A stretch of DNA of 64,000 nucleotides from Alphaproteobacteria bacterium (lineage in GTDB: Bacteria; Pseudomonadota; Alphaproteobacteria; Rickettsiales; SXRF01), in NCBI GenBank assembly GCA_020049775.1, contig JAGVLO010000003.1, positions 62,001-126,000 on the forward strand, written 5' to 3'. Below, in pieces: positions 53,698 through 59,827 of this stretch. The translations under genes and the position numbers were made by a program. Position 1 is the stretch's first letter, and each line of letters opens with the position of its first letter. The notes under the pieces are model-generated. The model ran no database searches and had not been told where the DNA came from. It worked only from the letters and a program-made list of their open reading frames with translations.

Positions 53698-53733
53698 TTT
53701 CCTAAGCGTCTTCTGACGTTTAGGAAATGGTGG
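53692..53733. repeat. Near-perfect 19-bp hairpin overlapping attR
   Basis: The left arm CCACCATTTCCTAAGCGTC (53692-53710) contains the tRNA CCA end. The right arm (53715-53733) is its complement apart from one G-T pair. The loop is TTCT. No T-run follows. Confidence 0.8.
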
Positions 53734-53755
53734 AAGCATTGGACTTGAGAACCTC

Positions 53756-53849
53756 GAGGTTCGGCATTATTTCAGTAAGAAATAATGGACAGCGCAGCTG
53801 CCCGAAGGGGGCGAAGCCAGCAGGCGAGCCTCTATCCTCTCGGTCCCAC
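53756..53849 (+). repeat. T-arm-like tRNA fragment split by a 70-bp insert
   Basis: GAGGTTCG at 53756-53763 and ATCCTCTCGGTCCCAC at 53834-53849 together rebuild the tRNA T arm and acceptor end. They are separated by about 70 bases that include a 9-bp hairpin (CATTATTTC/GAAATAATG, 53765-53787). It may be the scar of an older insertion. The rest of the 212-base gap before dps holds nothing else I can name. Confidence 0.55.
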
Positions 53850-53909
53850 TATTTTTATGGCAATGCTCGTACCCGCCACGCCAACCCTACTCGCATTGCA
53901 GGACAGATA

Positions 53910-54380
53910 TTACAAGCTGCTCTTTAGCATCCATTCCGCTTTGCGGTGTACGGTAAGGCGCTCAATCATGAAACCTGCCACTACTTCGTCACCCGCTTTC
54001 TGTGCGGCTTCAAGCGCGGTTTGCAATGTTCTGGAAATTTTACCCTGATCGGCGATGAGTTCTTTCACCATCTGCGCGGCGCTGGCATTTTCATTGCCCG
54101 GCTTGATGGTGGCATTTTTACTGAAGGCATCGAACGTGCCAGGTGCTTTTTCGCCGAGGCCACGGATGAGTTCTGCCACGGTATCATTAGCAAGCGCGAG
54201 ATCGTTATACTGGGTTTCAAACAGCACATGCAGCGACTGGAAATTCGGTCCTTCGACATTCCAGTGGTAATTTTGTGTTTTGAGGTACAGGGCGTAATTA
54301 TCGGAAAGCACGTCTTTGAGTGCGGTAACAACGGCCTTGCTGCTTTTATTGTTAAGTGGGGTAACGGTGGATTTGCTCAT
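53910..54380 (-). CDS. dps: Dps/ferritin-like DNA-protecting protein
   Basis: Dps oxidises and stores iron and protects DNA in stress. The 156-residue product starts at ATG 54380 after an AGGAG site; a start 9 codons earlier is also in frame. The family segments are present: NYHWNVEGPNFQSLHVLFETQYNDLALANDTVAELIRGLG with the ferroxidase His and Asp residues, and an N-terminal Lys-containing tail (TPLNNKSSKAV). It is the first chromosomal gene beyond the island. Confidence 0.92.
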   Translation of the reverse strand: MSKSTVTPLNNKSSKAVVTALKDVLSDNYALYLKTQNYHWNVEGPNFQSLHVLFETQYNDLALANDTVAELIRGLGEKAPGTFDAFSKNATIKPGNENASAAQMVKELIADQGKISRTLQTALEAAQKAGDEVVAGFMIERLTVHRKAEWMLKSSL

Positions 54381-54472
54381 AGAAAACTCCTGATTGATTT
54401 TCGCCAATCATAGTGCTTGCGGAGAATCTGTGCAATGAAATGCAGTTGTGGGCAACAGGGGCCAACCTAGCA

Positions 54473-54510
54473 CCTGCCCTCCGGTTTCCTTGCGGATTCC
54501 AGAGGACAGG
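54473..54510. terminator. Hairpin downstream of the first cassette gene
   Basis: CCTGCCCTC and GAGGACAGG form a 9-bp stem (fully paired in leftward RNA if one G-U is allowed), 33 bases past the stop of the gene at 54543. The T-run (CTTTTT) is on the rightward side, so its direction is uncertain. Confidence 0.45.
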
Positions 54511-54542
54511 GCTTTTTGGTTGGTTGGTGTCAGGTCAGGCCG

Positions 54543-55121
54543 TCAGTTCTTTTTGACGAGGAAGAACCCTTCGCCAGACGGAACGTACGACCAGAACCCG
54601 TTGGGGTTCTCCCAGTGGACGGGAATCTGGGGGGTACCCAGCTTACCGTCCTGCCACGGGATGAACACGACGTTGCAGAAGCGGCTGGTCGCGAACCCGC
54701 CGAGGCTCGTCTTCGCGATGATGAGTTCGCACCCATTCACCGTTCCGCCGAACCCCGTATCGATCTGTCCCAAGTGGATCTCTCCACCGGCCAGACCCGA
54801 GTTCTTGAACACCAGCGTCGCGTTCCCGTAGGTCGCGTGCTTCACCGTGGACGGCGCACCGAACTTACCCAGCTCGGTGATGACCATCGGATCCAGTTCC
54901 ACGATCTCGATCTCCCGGTTCTGGTTGACCGTCGTCGTCGGGGCCGCGAGCTGCTGCCTGCCGTCCTTCTTCTCGTCCTTCGGGGTCTTCTCCTCCGTGT
55001 TCTCGGTCTTGACGACTTCGAACCCGGGGATGTAACCCTTCTTGGCGAGGTAGATGCCCAGCACGAACACGCCCGCGAGGATCGCGATGACCCCCACACC
55101 AATCAGACACTTGCGCACCAT
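54543..55121 (-). CDS. Membrane-anchored protein of unknown origin (cassette 1)
   Basis: A 192-residue protein with a short cytoplasmic start (MVRKC), one membrane helix (about 5-25), a charged linker with ENTEEKTPKDEKKDGRQQ and a beta-rich outer domain ending PSGEGFFLVKKN. A good AAGGAGAT site precedes ATG 55121. Third codon positions are almost all G or C, unlike the neighbouring chromosome. A leader hairpin with CCTGA(A)CAC arms lies upstream. The protein family is not recognised. It is one of several single-gene cassettes here. Confidence 0.65.
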   Translation of the reverse strand: MVRKCLIGVGVIAILAGVFVLGIYLAKKGYIPGFEVVKTENTEEKTPKDEKKDGRQQLAAPTTTVNQNREIEIVELDPMVITELGKFGAPSTVKHATYGNATLVFKNSGLAGGEIHLGQIDTGFGGTVNGCELIIAKTSLGGFATSRFCNVVFIPWQDGKLGTPQIPVHWENPNGFWSYVPSGEGFFLVKKN

Positions 55122-55221
55122 GGTAATCTCCTTCCAGCTGAGCTGGATAGGTGAGCTCCCCTACACCTCCTGAACACGAAACTGTGTCAGGCAAGTGGTT
55201 GGAGTCGCTCAGTGCGTATCT

Positions 55222-55350
55222 ATGTCAAACGACGCATTGCTGCGCCGGTTAGACCCAAATGAATGGTTCTGTACATTCCGCTATCTCCGGTTAAGGAGGC
55301 AACAGAATGGTAAACTCATAAATAGGATTTATGAGGCTAAAACAGGATAA
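55222..55350 (+). CDS. Possible 42-residue protein
   Basis: ATG 55222 opens a frame with a balanced, basic composition (MSNDALLRRLDPNEWF, then a run of Arg, ending YEAKTG). The codons look chromosomal rather than cassette-like. Without a ribosome-binding site or a relative to compare, it may be chance or a fragment. Confidence 0.25.
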   Translation: MSNDALLRRLDPNEWFCTFRYLRLRRQQNGKLINRIYEAKTG

Positions 55351-55487
55351 TTTTAACCCATGGGTAAGGAATTAGCAAATTATTTTCTAGGAATTTTAAT
55401 GGGTTGAGTAGATTAAATATACAGGAAAATCAGCCTATAAAGGCCGTTTTATGGATTGCGGCCCGAATGCAATCTTTTCCCCAAAAG

Positions 55488-55529
55488 CACAAAAGGAACC
55501 CCCGATTTAACGGGTGAGTTCCTTTTGTG
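55488..55529 (-). terminator. Terminator of cassette 2
   Basis: CACAAAAGGAAC and GTTCCTTTTGTG form a perfect 12-bp stem around an inner CCCG/CGGG stem, followed on the minus strand by GCTTTTGG. It lies 32 bases past the stop of the gene at 55562. Confidence 0.8.
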
Positions 55530-55561
55530 GCTAGTTGCCTAGCGGTTTGCTGTCCTTACCG

Positions 55562-55930
55562 TCACACCGCCTTGGCCACCTTCAGCTTGGGCTTCAGGCG
55601 GGCGGGCAGGTGTACGGTCTGACCGTAGTGGTCGTAGCACGGGGAGTAGACCCGCATCGAGATGTCTTCGTGCCACGAGGGCGCGACGACGATCTTGATC
55701 TCGGTGTCCGGGTCCGTAGCCACGATCTCGATCGTATTATCGATCGCGATCAGCTCCGAGCCGCTGTACTCGCCGTTGACCTTCCAGCCACCGTAGAGGC
55801 CGTTGAACTGGTGAACAGTCCAGCGGGTTTGCCACCCAAACTGACGCCCGAGGGTCGTCGGTTGGGTGCGGGTGAAACGGAGGTCGAAGACGTCATGCGT
55901 CTCGACACTAACGAAGAGCCACGCAAACAT
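55562..55930 (-). CDS. Unknown protein, cassette family (cassette 2)
   Basis: A 122-residue soluble protein, paralogous to the one at 56288-56647. Shared features are the start MFA, the V-x-D-x-R-x-T core, PTTLGRQFGW, QFNGLYGGWKVNGEYSGSE and a following beta-rich half. The spacing and residues suggest a small beta-barrel or sandwich. G/C-rich third positions contrast with the AT-rich spacers. The start follows CGGGAGACTGGA. No family is recognised. Confidence 0.65.
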   Translation of the reverse strand: MFAWLFVSVETHDVFDLRFTRTQPTTLGRQFGWQTRWTVHQFNGLYGGWKVNGEYSGSELIAIDNTIEIVATDPDTEIKIVVAPSWHEDISMRVYSPCYDHYGQTVHLPARLKPKLKVAKAV

Positions 55931-56287
55931 TCCAGTCTCCCGAAGGGAGGCAGCTGCACATTAAAATAATGGCGTACAGCATTACCATACACAAAGAGGT
56001 TACCCAATTTCTTGAGGCCTCGTAAGCGCCGAAAGCAGATGCAAAACACATGCTAACAATCACTAGAACGCTTTAATCTTAGCAAATTGGTTAATGGTTA
56101 TCAATTGCTATGGCAGCGGATGAAATACATTTAATTATTTGTATTATATATCTATTTATGTCTATGAGAGGACGCAGGCAATGATTTTTTTTATTAGTGT
56201 CCTAAAAACACAAAAGGAACCCCCAATTTAATGGGTTGGTTCCTTTCGCGGCTAGCTTACGCTAACAGATGTTGCTTGCTCTCTTGA
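55931..56287. other. Intergenic spacer between cassettes 2 and 3
   Basis: This 357-base stretch holds the leader and probable promoter of cassette 2 (read leftward: AGTGAT then TTGTTAGC near 56050-56070, a motif also found before cassette 3) and the cassette 3 terminator at 56213-56246. The centre is AT-rich with no open frame of note. Confidence 0.55.
56213..56246 (-). terminator. Terminator of cassette 3
   Basis: AAAGGAACC and GGTTCCTTT form a 9-bp stem around CCCAATTTAATGGG, followed leftward by TGTGTTTTTAGG. It is clearly related to the cassette 2 terminator. Confidence 0.8.
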
Positions 56288-56647
56288 TCACGCCGTGACC
56301 GTCTCGTCCAACTCCTCGACGGGGTTGAACTCGAGCAGCATGGGCGCGTCGTACACGCCGAAGTCGTACAGCGACACGCTGTCCACCACGTTGCCGTCGG
56401 CCGTCAGGCTGAAGCGGTGCGTGATGAGCATGTTGTTCGCGACGACCTCGTTGCCGACGGTGAGCGGGATCTCGGTGGATCCCGTCTGCTCGCCGTTGAT
56501 CGTCCACGCGCCGTAGTGGCCGTTGAACTGGGCCACGACGAAGCGCTCCTTGTAGCCCAGCGAGCGGCCGAGGGCCGTGGGGGCGTACTTGGTGACGCGG
56601 ATGTCGTGGACTTCGTAGCTGCGCACGTTGTTGAAGATCGCGAACAT
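56288..56647 (-). CDS. Unknown protein, cassette family (cassette 3)
   Basis: A 119-residue paralogue of the cassette 2 protein, starting at ATG 56647 after GAAAGGGG; a longer upstream frame is not used. Conserved core: MFA, VHDIRVTKYAPTALGRSLGY, QFNGHYGAWTINGEQTGSTE. It ends in an acidic tail (EFNPVEELDETVTA). G/C-rich third positions again. A two-hairpin leader (56677-56700 and 56721-56732) precedes it and matches the leader of cassette 4. Confidence 0.65.
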   Translation of the reverse strand: MFAIFNNVRSYEVHDIRVTKYAPTALGRSLGYKERFVVAQFNGHYGAWTINGEQTGSTEIPLTVGNEVVANNMLITHRFSLTADGNVVDSVSLYDFGVYDAPMLLEFNPVEELDETVTA

Positions 56648-56676
56648 CGGACAGACCCCTTTCGAGAGTCGTAGGC

Positions 56677-56732
56677 ACCACACTTGTATTGGTGTGTGGT
56701 TTACCATCTAGTAACAGGTCCGGAACTTTCCG
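56677..56732 (-). promoter_or_regulatory. Two-hairpin leader of cassette 3
   Basis: Arms ACCACAC and GTGTGGT (56677-56700) and CGGAA/TTCCG (56721-56732) precede the start by 30-85 bases. Both hairpins recur before the next cassette, at 57045-57069 and 57086-57100, with changed but compensating bases. Confidence 0.6.
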
Positions 56733-56772
56733 AACGCTGGTAAGAGACAAAGCCCTAAAACAAGCTAACAAT

Positions 56773-56792
56773 ATCATACCGATTAGTATGAT
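56773..56792. promoter_or_regulatory. Palindrome, candidate operator or promoter
   Basis: ATCATAC and GTATGAT are mirrored around six bases. Read leftward it continues as GGTATGATATTGTTAGC, where TATGAT would serve as a -10 box for cassette 3. Confidence 0.5.
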
Positions 56793-56886
56793 TCAATAGA
56801 AATAACAACGTGTCATAAAATATTCACAATAATAAATTATATATAATACAGTGTTATAGCTAAAAACTATAGACCAAAAAGTCTAT

Positions 56887-56904
56887 TCATACCAATAAGT
56901 ATGA
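56887..56904. promoter_or_regulatory. Second palindrome copy
   Basis: TCATAC and GTATGA around six bases, with the following TATTGT matching the first copy in the opposite direction. The 94 bases between the two are very AT-rich. Confidence 0.5.
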
Positions 56905-57012
56905 TATTGTCGGCGTTAGAGAGTGAGGAGATAAATGGCGTTTGGCGCAGCACAAAAAACTAAAGGAACCGCCCTGCGCTTCGAACGTCACCATCTTTTG
57001 CTTCGCGAACAT
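56887..57012 (-). pseudogene. Remnant of a fourth cassette gene
   Basis: A perfect start region (GGAGACCAGGTA before ATG 57012) opens MFAKQKMVTFEAQGGSF. The DNA then passes directly into GGTTCCTTTAGTTTTTTG, which is the right half of the cassette terminator. The body of the gene is missing, and the 41-residue frame that results ends in unrelated sequence. It keeps the same two leader hairpins as cassette 3. Confidence 0.6.
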
Positions 57013-57044
57013 TACCTGGTCTCCTTTCGTAAGAGATACCAGGC

Positions 57045-57100
57045 GCCACACATTGACATGGCGTGTGGCAAACCATTTGAACAGTCCCGAAACGTTCGGG
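57045..57100 (-). promoter_or_regulatory. Two-hairpin leader of the fourth cassette
   Basis: GCCACAC/GTGTGGC (57045-57069) and CCCGAA/TTCGGG (57086-57100). Order and spacing match the leader of cassette 3. Confidence 0.6.
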
Positions 57101-57231
57101 AACTGGAAAGGCCTGATGGACATCAGACTACTAAAGCGGTTCAATTATAGTATATTTGGGCTGTTTTTCAAAAAAATAGCCCCTACCCACTGACCGAGCG
57201 GATGAAGCAATAGATATATTACAGTATATTG

Positions 57232-58191
57232 CTAAGCCACTTCGATTTTGCGTACTTCTTCCAGATCAAGTGACTGCATCAACTCGCGCCATTCACCTTT
57301 GCTCATGCCGCTATCTTCCTGCGTGACATTTTCACCTGCTATCATGCGTTTGACAATGGCAAGGCCCTTGGCGGAAAGCGATGTGCCGCCCATGCGGTAA
57401 TCCATGAAGGCTTTGTAGGTAATCGGCACCCACGCCTTGAGTACATCGAGCATAGCTTCTGCATAAACACGGATTTCATACTGCGCGTGGCTGTCGGCGC
57501 GCAAGGAAAGGAAATGAAGCAAATTATGCAGGTCGATTTTCCAGTACCACTGGGTATAGAAATTCACTGGTAAATTCATGCGTGCAAGTTCGCGTGCCAA
57601 CCCGTCTTTGCCCTCATCGAAGATTTTACCTTCTTCGTTGCAGTTCATCATTTCCTCATATTCCGCATATGATTTTACAGAATTTTCCTTGAGTATCTGA
57701 AGTACGCGAGCTGCTTGTGCGCCTTCCAGCACGTCGCCACGGCCCTGCCTGTTGGATTTGGACTGGGCTGCCAGCTGGTCGGGGGCGGGTACATAGAATT
57801 CCTTGTCCATGATGGAGTAGCGGCCGGAATATTCATTCACGTTGGCGGTGCGGTGGCGTATCCACTGGCGGGCGATGAAAATCGGCAGCTTGATGTGGAA
57901 CTTGATTTCGCACATTTCAAACGGTGTGGTGTGGCGGTGGCGTAGCAGGTAATTGATAAGGCCTGCGTCCTCGTTGACCTTTTTGGTGCCTGCGCCGTAA
58001 GAGACCCGCGCCGCCTGCACAATGGCAGCGTCGGTACCCATATAGTCAATCACGCGCACAAAGCCGTGGTCCAGTACCGGTATGGGCTTGTAGAGCATGT
58101 CTTCCAGCCCGGGGGACACGTCGCGCAGGGAAGGCTTGGCGGCCTTGCGCAGGGCGTTGATTTCGTTTTCCTGTTCTGGGGTAAGGAGCAT
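57232..58191 (-). CDS. thyX: FAD-dependent thymidylate synthase
   Basis: ThyX makes dTMP from dUMP with methylene-THF and reduced flavin. The 319-residue protein has the diagnostic motif [15 protein letters not shown]. At 319 residues it is longer than the commonest ThyX size (about 230-250), mostly by an N-terminal extension ([19 protein letters not shown]...) that is seen in alphaproteobacterial members. It borders the foreign cassettes on one side and the tmRNA region on the other. Confidence 0.95.
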   Translation of the reverse strand: MLLTPEQENEINALRKAAKPSLRDVSPGLEDMLYKPIPVLDHGFVRVIDYMGTDAAIVQAARVSYGAGTKKVNEDAGLINYLLRHRHTTPFEMCEIKFHIKLPIFIARQWIRHRTANVNEYSGRYSIMDKEFYVPAPDQLAAQSKSNRQGRGDVLEGAQAARVLQILKENSVKSYAEYEEMMNCNEEGKIFDEGKDGLARELARMNLPVNFYTQWYWKIDLHNLLHFLSLRADSHAQYEIRVYAEAMLDVLKAWVPITYKAFMDYRMGGTSLSAKGLAIVKRMIAGENVTQEDSGMSKGEWRELMQSLDLEEVRKIEVA

Positions 58192-58296
58192 GGCGGAAGC
58201 CTCCGGTTTTAACGTTTTACAGGTGCATTTAAGGGGGCGTTGCCGCCCTTGTCCATATTTTTTTAATAATTTGCTGCCCTATCTAATTTTGGCCCC
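58192..58296. other. Spacer between thyX and the tmRNA promoter
   Basis: It holds the thyX promoter and a partial G/C hairpin (GGGGGCG...GCCGCCC near 58230-58250) followed rightward by seven T residues. There is no rightward gene for that to end, so I leave it unassigned. Confidence 0.4.
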
Positions 58297-58325
58297 TTCA
58301 CAAACCCAAAGTGAAGACCTATACT
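58297..58325 (+). promoter_or_regulatory. Promoter of the tmRNA gene
   Basis: TTCACA at 58297-58302, a 17-base spacer and TATACT at 58320-58325. The expected start near 58332 is the first base of a UUCG-capped hairpin. Confidence 0.65.
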
Positions 58326-58331
58326 ATAAGT

Positions 58332-58655
58332 GCTGCCTTCGGGCGGCTATGGTGATAAACGCAGTTTGGAATAAACGGATTGGACCCGGGGGCAGTACCC
58401 GGCGGGTCCACCAAGCCGCCGGAATCGACGGCTTGGTGGGCCCGAATAGGCTCGACAAACGTAATAAAGAAATTGTTTTTACCCGGGATGATTCCGTCGA
58501 TACTCGGATCAAAACTTTAAATGCCAACGACAACGTTGCATTTGTTGCAGCTAACGACAACGCAGTCGTAGCAGTTCGCGCCGCAGCCTAATTGGCGGGT
58601 GTGAGCTCTAGCTCGTAACGCGGCCGGGGGTGCGCCGGGCAACAGAAGCCCCCCA
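58332..58655 (+). ncRNA. ssrA: Two-piece (permuted) tmRNA
   Basis: tmRNA rescues stalled ribosomes. The order is permuted as in alphaproteobacteria. The acceptor piece comes first, about 58332-58413: a GCTGCC-TTCG-GGCGGC hairpin, T stem CCGGG/CCCGG with loop GGCAGTA, acceptor strand CGGGTCC and then ACCA. A removed spacer of about 24 bases follows. The coding piece starts at 58438 with GGGCCCG, which pairs with CGGGTCC. The tag reading frame is 58523-58591 and ends in TAA. The outer ends are approximate. The long rightward open frame across this region is not a protein. Confidence 0.92.
58523..58591 (+). other. tmRNA tag reading frame (22 codons plus stop)
   Basis: The frame begins GCC AAC GAC AAC (ANDN), repeats GCT AAC GAC AAC nine codons later, and ends R-A-A-A then TAA. 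The resume codon is taken as the first GCC because it follows the usual TTAAAT context. If the second copy were used, the tag would have 13 residues. Confidence 0.75.
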
Positions 58656-58830
58656 CTTACTTATTGTTCTAGCAATATATTATAGCAATATTCTACCCGT
58701 GTCGCGCCTGTCTCAGGGCCAAAGCATGTTTTTTCCTGTGTCCTGATGACAAATCGCCGCTTGCTGCTATACTGTGTAGCTAAAGCATTTTACGCTATAA
58801 AACGCATTTTTGACAGAAACCATAAGTATC

Positions 58831-59313
58831 ATGACCAAAGACGTGCTTCATTATTCAACACTGATAGACCAGGCTATGCGCGGAGTGGTGCGCGACGTGC
58901 TGAAACAAATCAGCCGCGCCGGACTTCCGGGCGAACACCATTTCTACATTTCCTTTTCCACCGTGTTTCCAGGTGTGCAGATATCGGAACAGCTGAAAGC
59001 ACGCTATCCGAAGGAAATCACCATTGTGCTACAGCACCAGTTCTGGGACTTCAAGGTGGATGAACGTATGTTCACGGTCACGCTCAGCTTTGGCGGTGTA
59101 CCGGAAAAACTGGTAATTCCGTTTGCGGCTTTGACCGCCTTTGCTGACCCCAGCGTCAAGTTCGGCCTGCAATTCCAGCAGGAAGAAACCGAGGCAGTTG
59201 AGTCGGAGTCCATGGACCTGCTGCAGGATCTCGCGCCCAAGGCGGCGGATAATGTGCCGGGCGATGACAGCACTGCTGAAATCATTTCGCTTGATTCCTT
59301 CCGCAAGAAATAA
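58831..59313 (+). CDS. sspB: ClpXP adaptor SspB (alpha type)
   Basis: SspB tethers ssrA-tagged proteins to the ClpXP protease. The 160-residue protein starts at ATG 58831; a TTG seven codons upstream is in frame. The tag-binding domain covers about 1-115 (HHFYISFSTVFPGVQISEQLK, ITIVLQHQFWDFKVDERMF, FGGVPEKLVIPFAAL). The C-terminus ends in the short ClpX-binding tail (EIISLDSFRKK). It stands 175 bases after the tmRNA gene. Confidence 0.9.
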   Translation: MTKDVLHYSTLIDQAMRGVVRDVLKQISRAGLPGEHHFYISFSTVFPGVQISEQLKARYPKEITIVLQHQFWDFKVDERMFTVTLSFGGVPEKLVIPFAALTAFADPSVKFGLQFQQEETEAVESESMDLLQDLAPKAADNVPGDDSTAEIISLDSFRKK

Positions 59314-59324
59314 CTTCCGTACAG

Positions 59325-59783
59325 ATGACTGGTCATACCAACCCCTTTATGCAGCTGGCACTCGAGCAGGCGCAGAAAGCCGCGTCTGCGGATGAAGTGC
59401 CGGTGGGTGCCGTCGTGGTAGGGCCGGATGGCAAGACACTTGCCAGCGCCCATAACCTTGTGGAAACCAACCGTGACCCCACGGCCCATGCCGAGATACT
59501 GGCGCTGCGTTCCGCTTGCGAAATCCTTAAGAACCCACGCCTTGTTGATTGCGATTTATATGTAACGCTTGAGCCTTGCGCCATGTGCGCGCAGGCCATT
59601 GCCTTTGCCCGCATACGGCGGCTTTATTTCGGGGCATCTGACCCCAAGGGCGGCGGGGTGGAGCATGGGGGGCGTATCTTCAACCAGCCTACCTGCCACC
59701 ACAAACCCGAGCTTTATGGCGGTATTGGCGAGGCGGAATCGGCGCTTTTGCTCAAAAATTTCTTCCAAAGCTTACGAAATTAG
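59325..59783 (+). CDS. tadA: tRNA-specific adenosine deaminase
   Basis: TadA converts A34 of tRNA-Arg(ACG) to inosine. The 152-residue protein has the zinc-binding HAEILAL motif with catalytic Glu and PCAMCAQAI with the two Cys, and the usual C-terminal PELYGGIGEAESALLLKNFF. It begins 11 bases after sspB. Confidence 0.95.
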   Translation: MTGHTNPFMQLALEQAQKAASADEVPVGAVVVGPDGKTLASAHNLVETNRDPTAHAEILALRSACEILKNPRLVDCDLYVTLEPCAMCAQAIAFARIRRLYFGASDPKGGGVEHGGRIFNQPTCHHKPELYGGIGEAESALLLKNFFQSLRN

Positions 59784-59827
59784 CTATTGTTGCTGCCAAT
59801 TTAACGAATAGAACGAGGCTTACGGCT

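Larger units (their letters stand above)
55122..55561. other. Intergenic spacer between cassettes 1 and 2
   Basis: This 440-base stretch holds the leader of cassette 1 (a CCTGACAC/GTGTTCAGG hairpin near 55167-55190 and the palindrome CAGCTCAGCTGG), an AT-rich centre, and the terminator of cassette 2 at 55488-55529. A 42-codon rightward frame at 55222-55350 is possible but has no ribosome-binding site. Confidence 0.6.

Noticed and set aside
53727-54048. Short rightward frames beyond attR
   Set aside because: They run across the hairpin and split T-arm scar or opposite dps and show no coding character.
56935-57150. A 71-codon rightward frame with a GAGGAG site before its ATG
   Set aside because: It is the opposite strand of the decayed fourth cassette and its leader. 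Its residues show no coherent domain.
58097-58591. A 164-codon rightward open frame
   Set aside because: It overlaps the thyX start and runs through the tmRNA acceptor and coding pieces. Its last 22 codons are the tmRNA tag, so it is not a protein gene.
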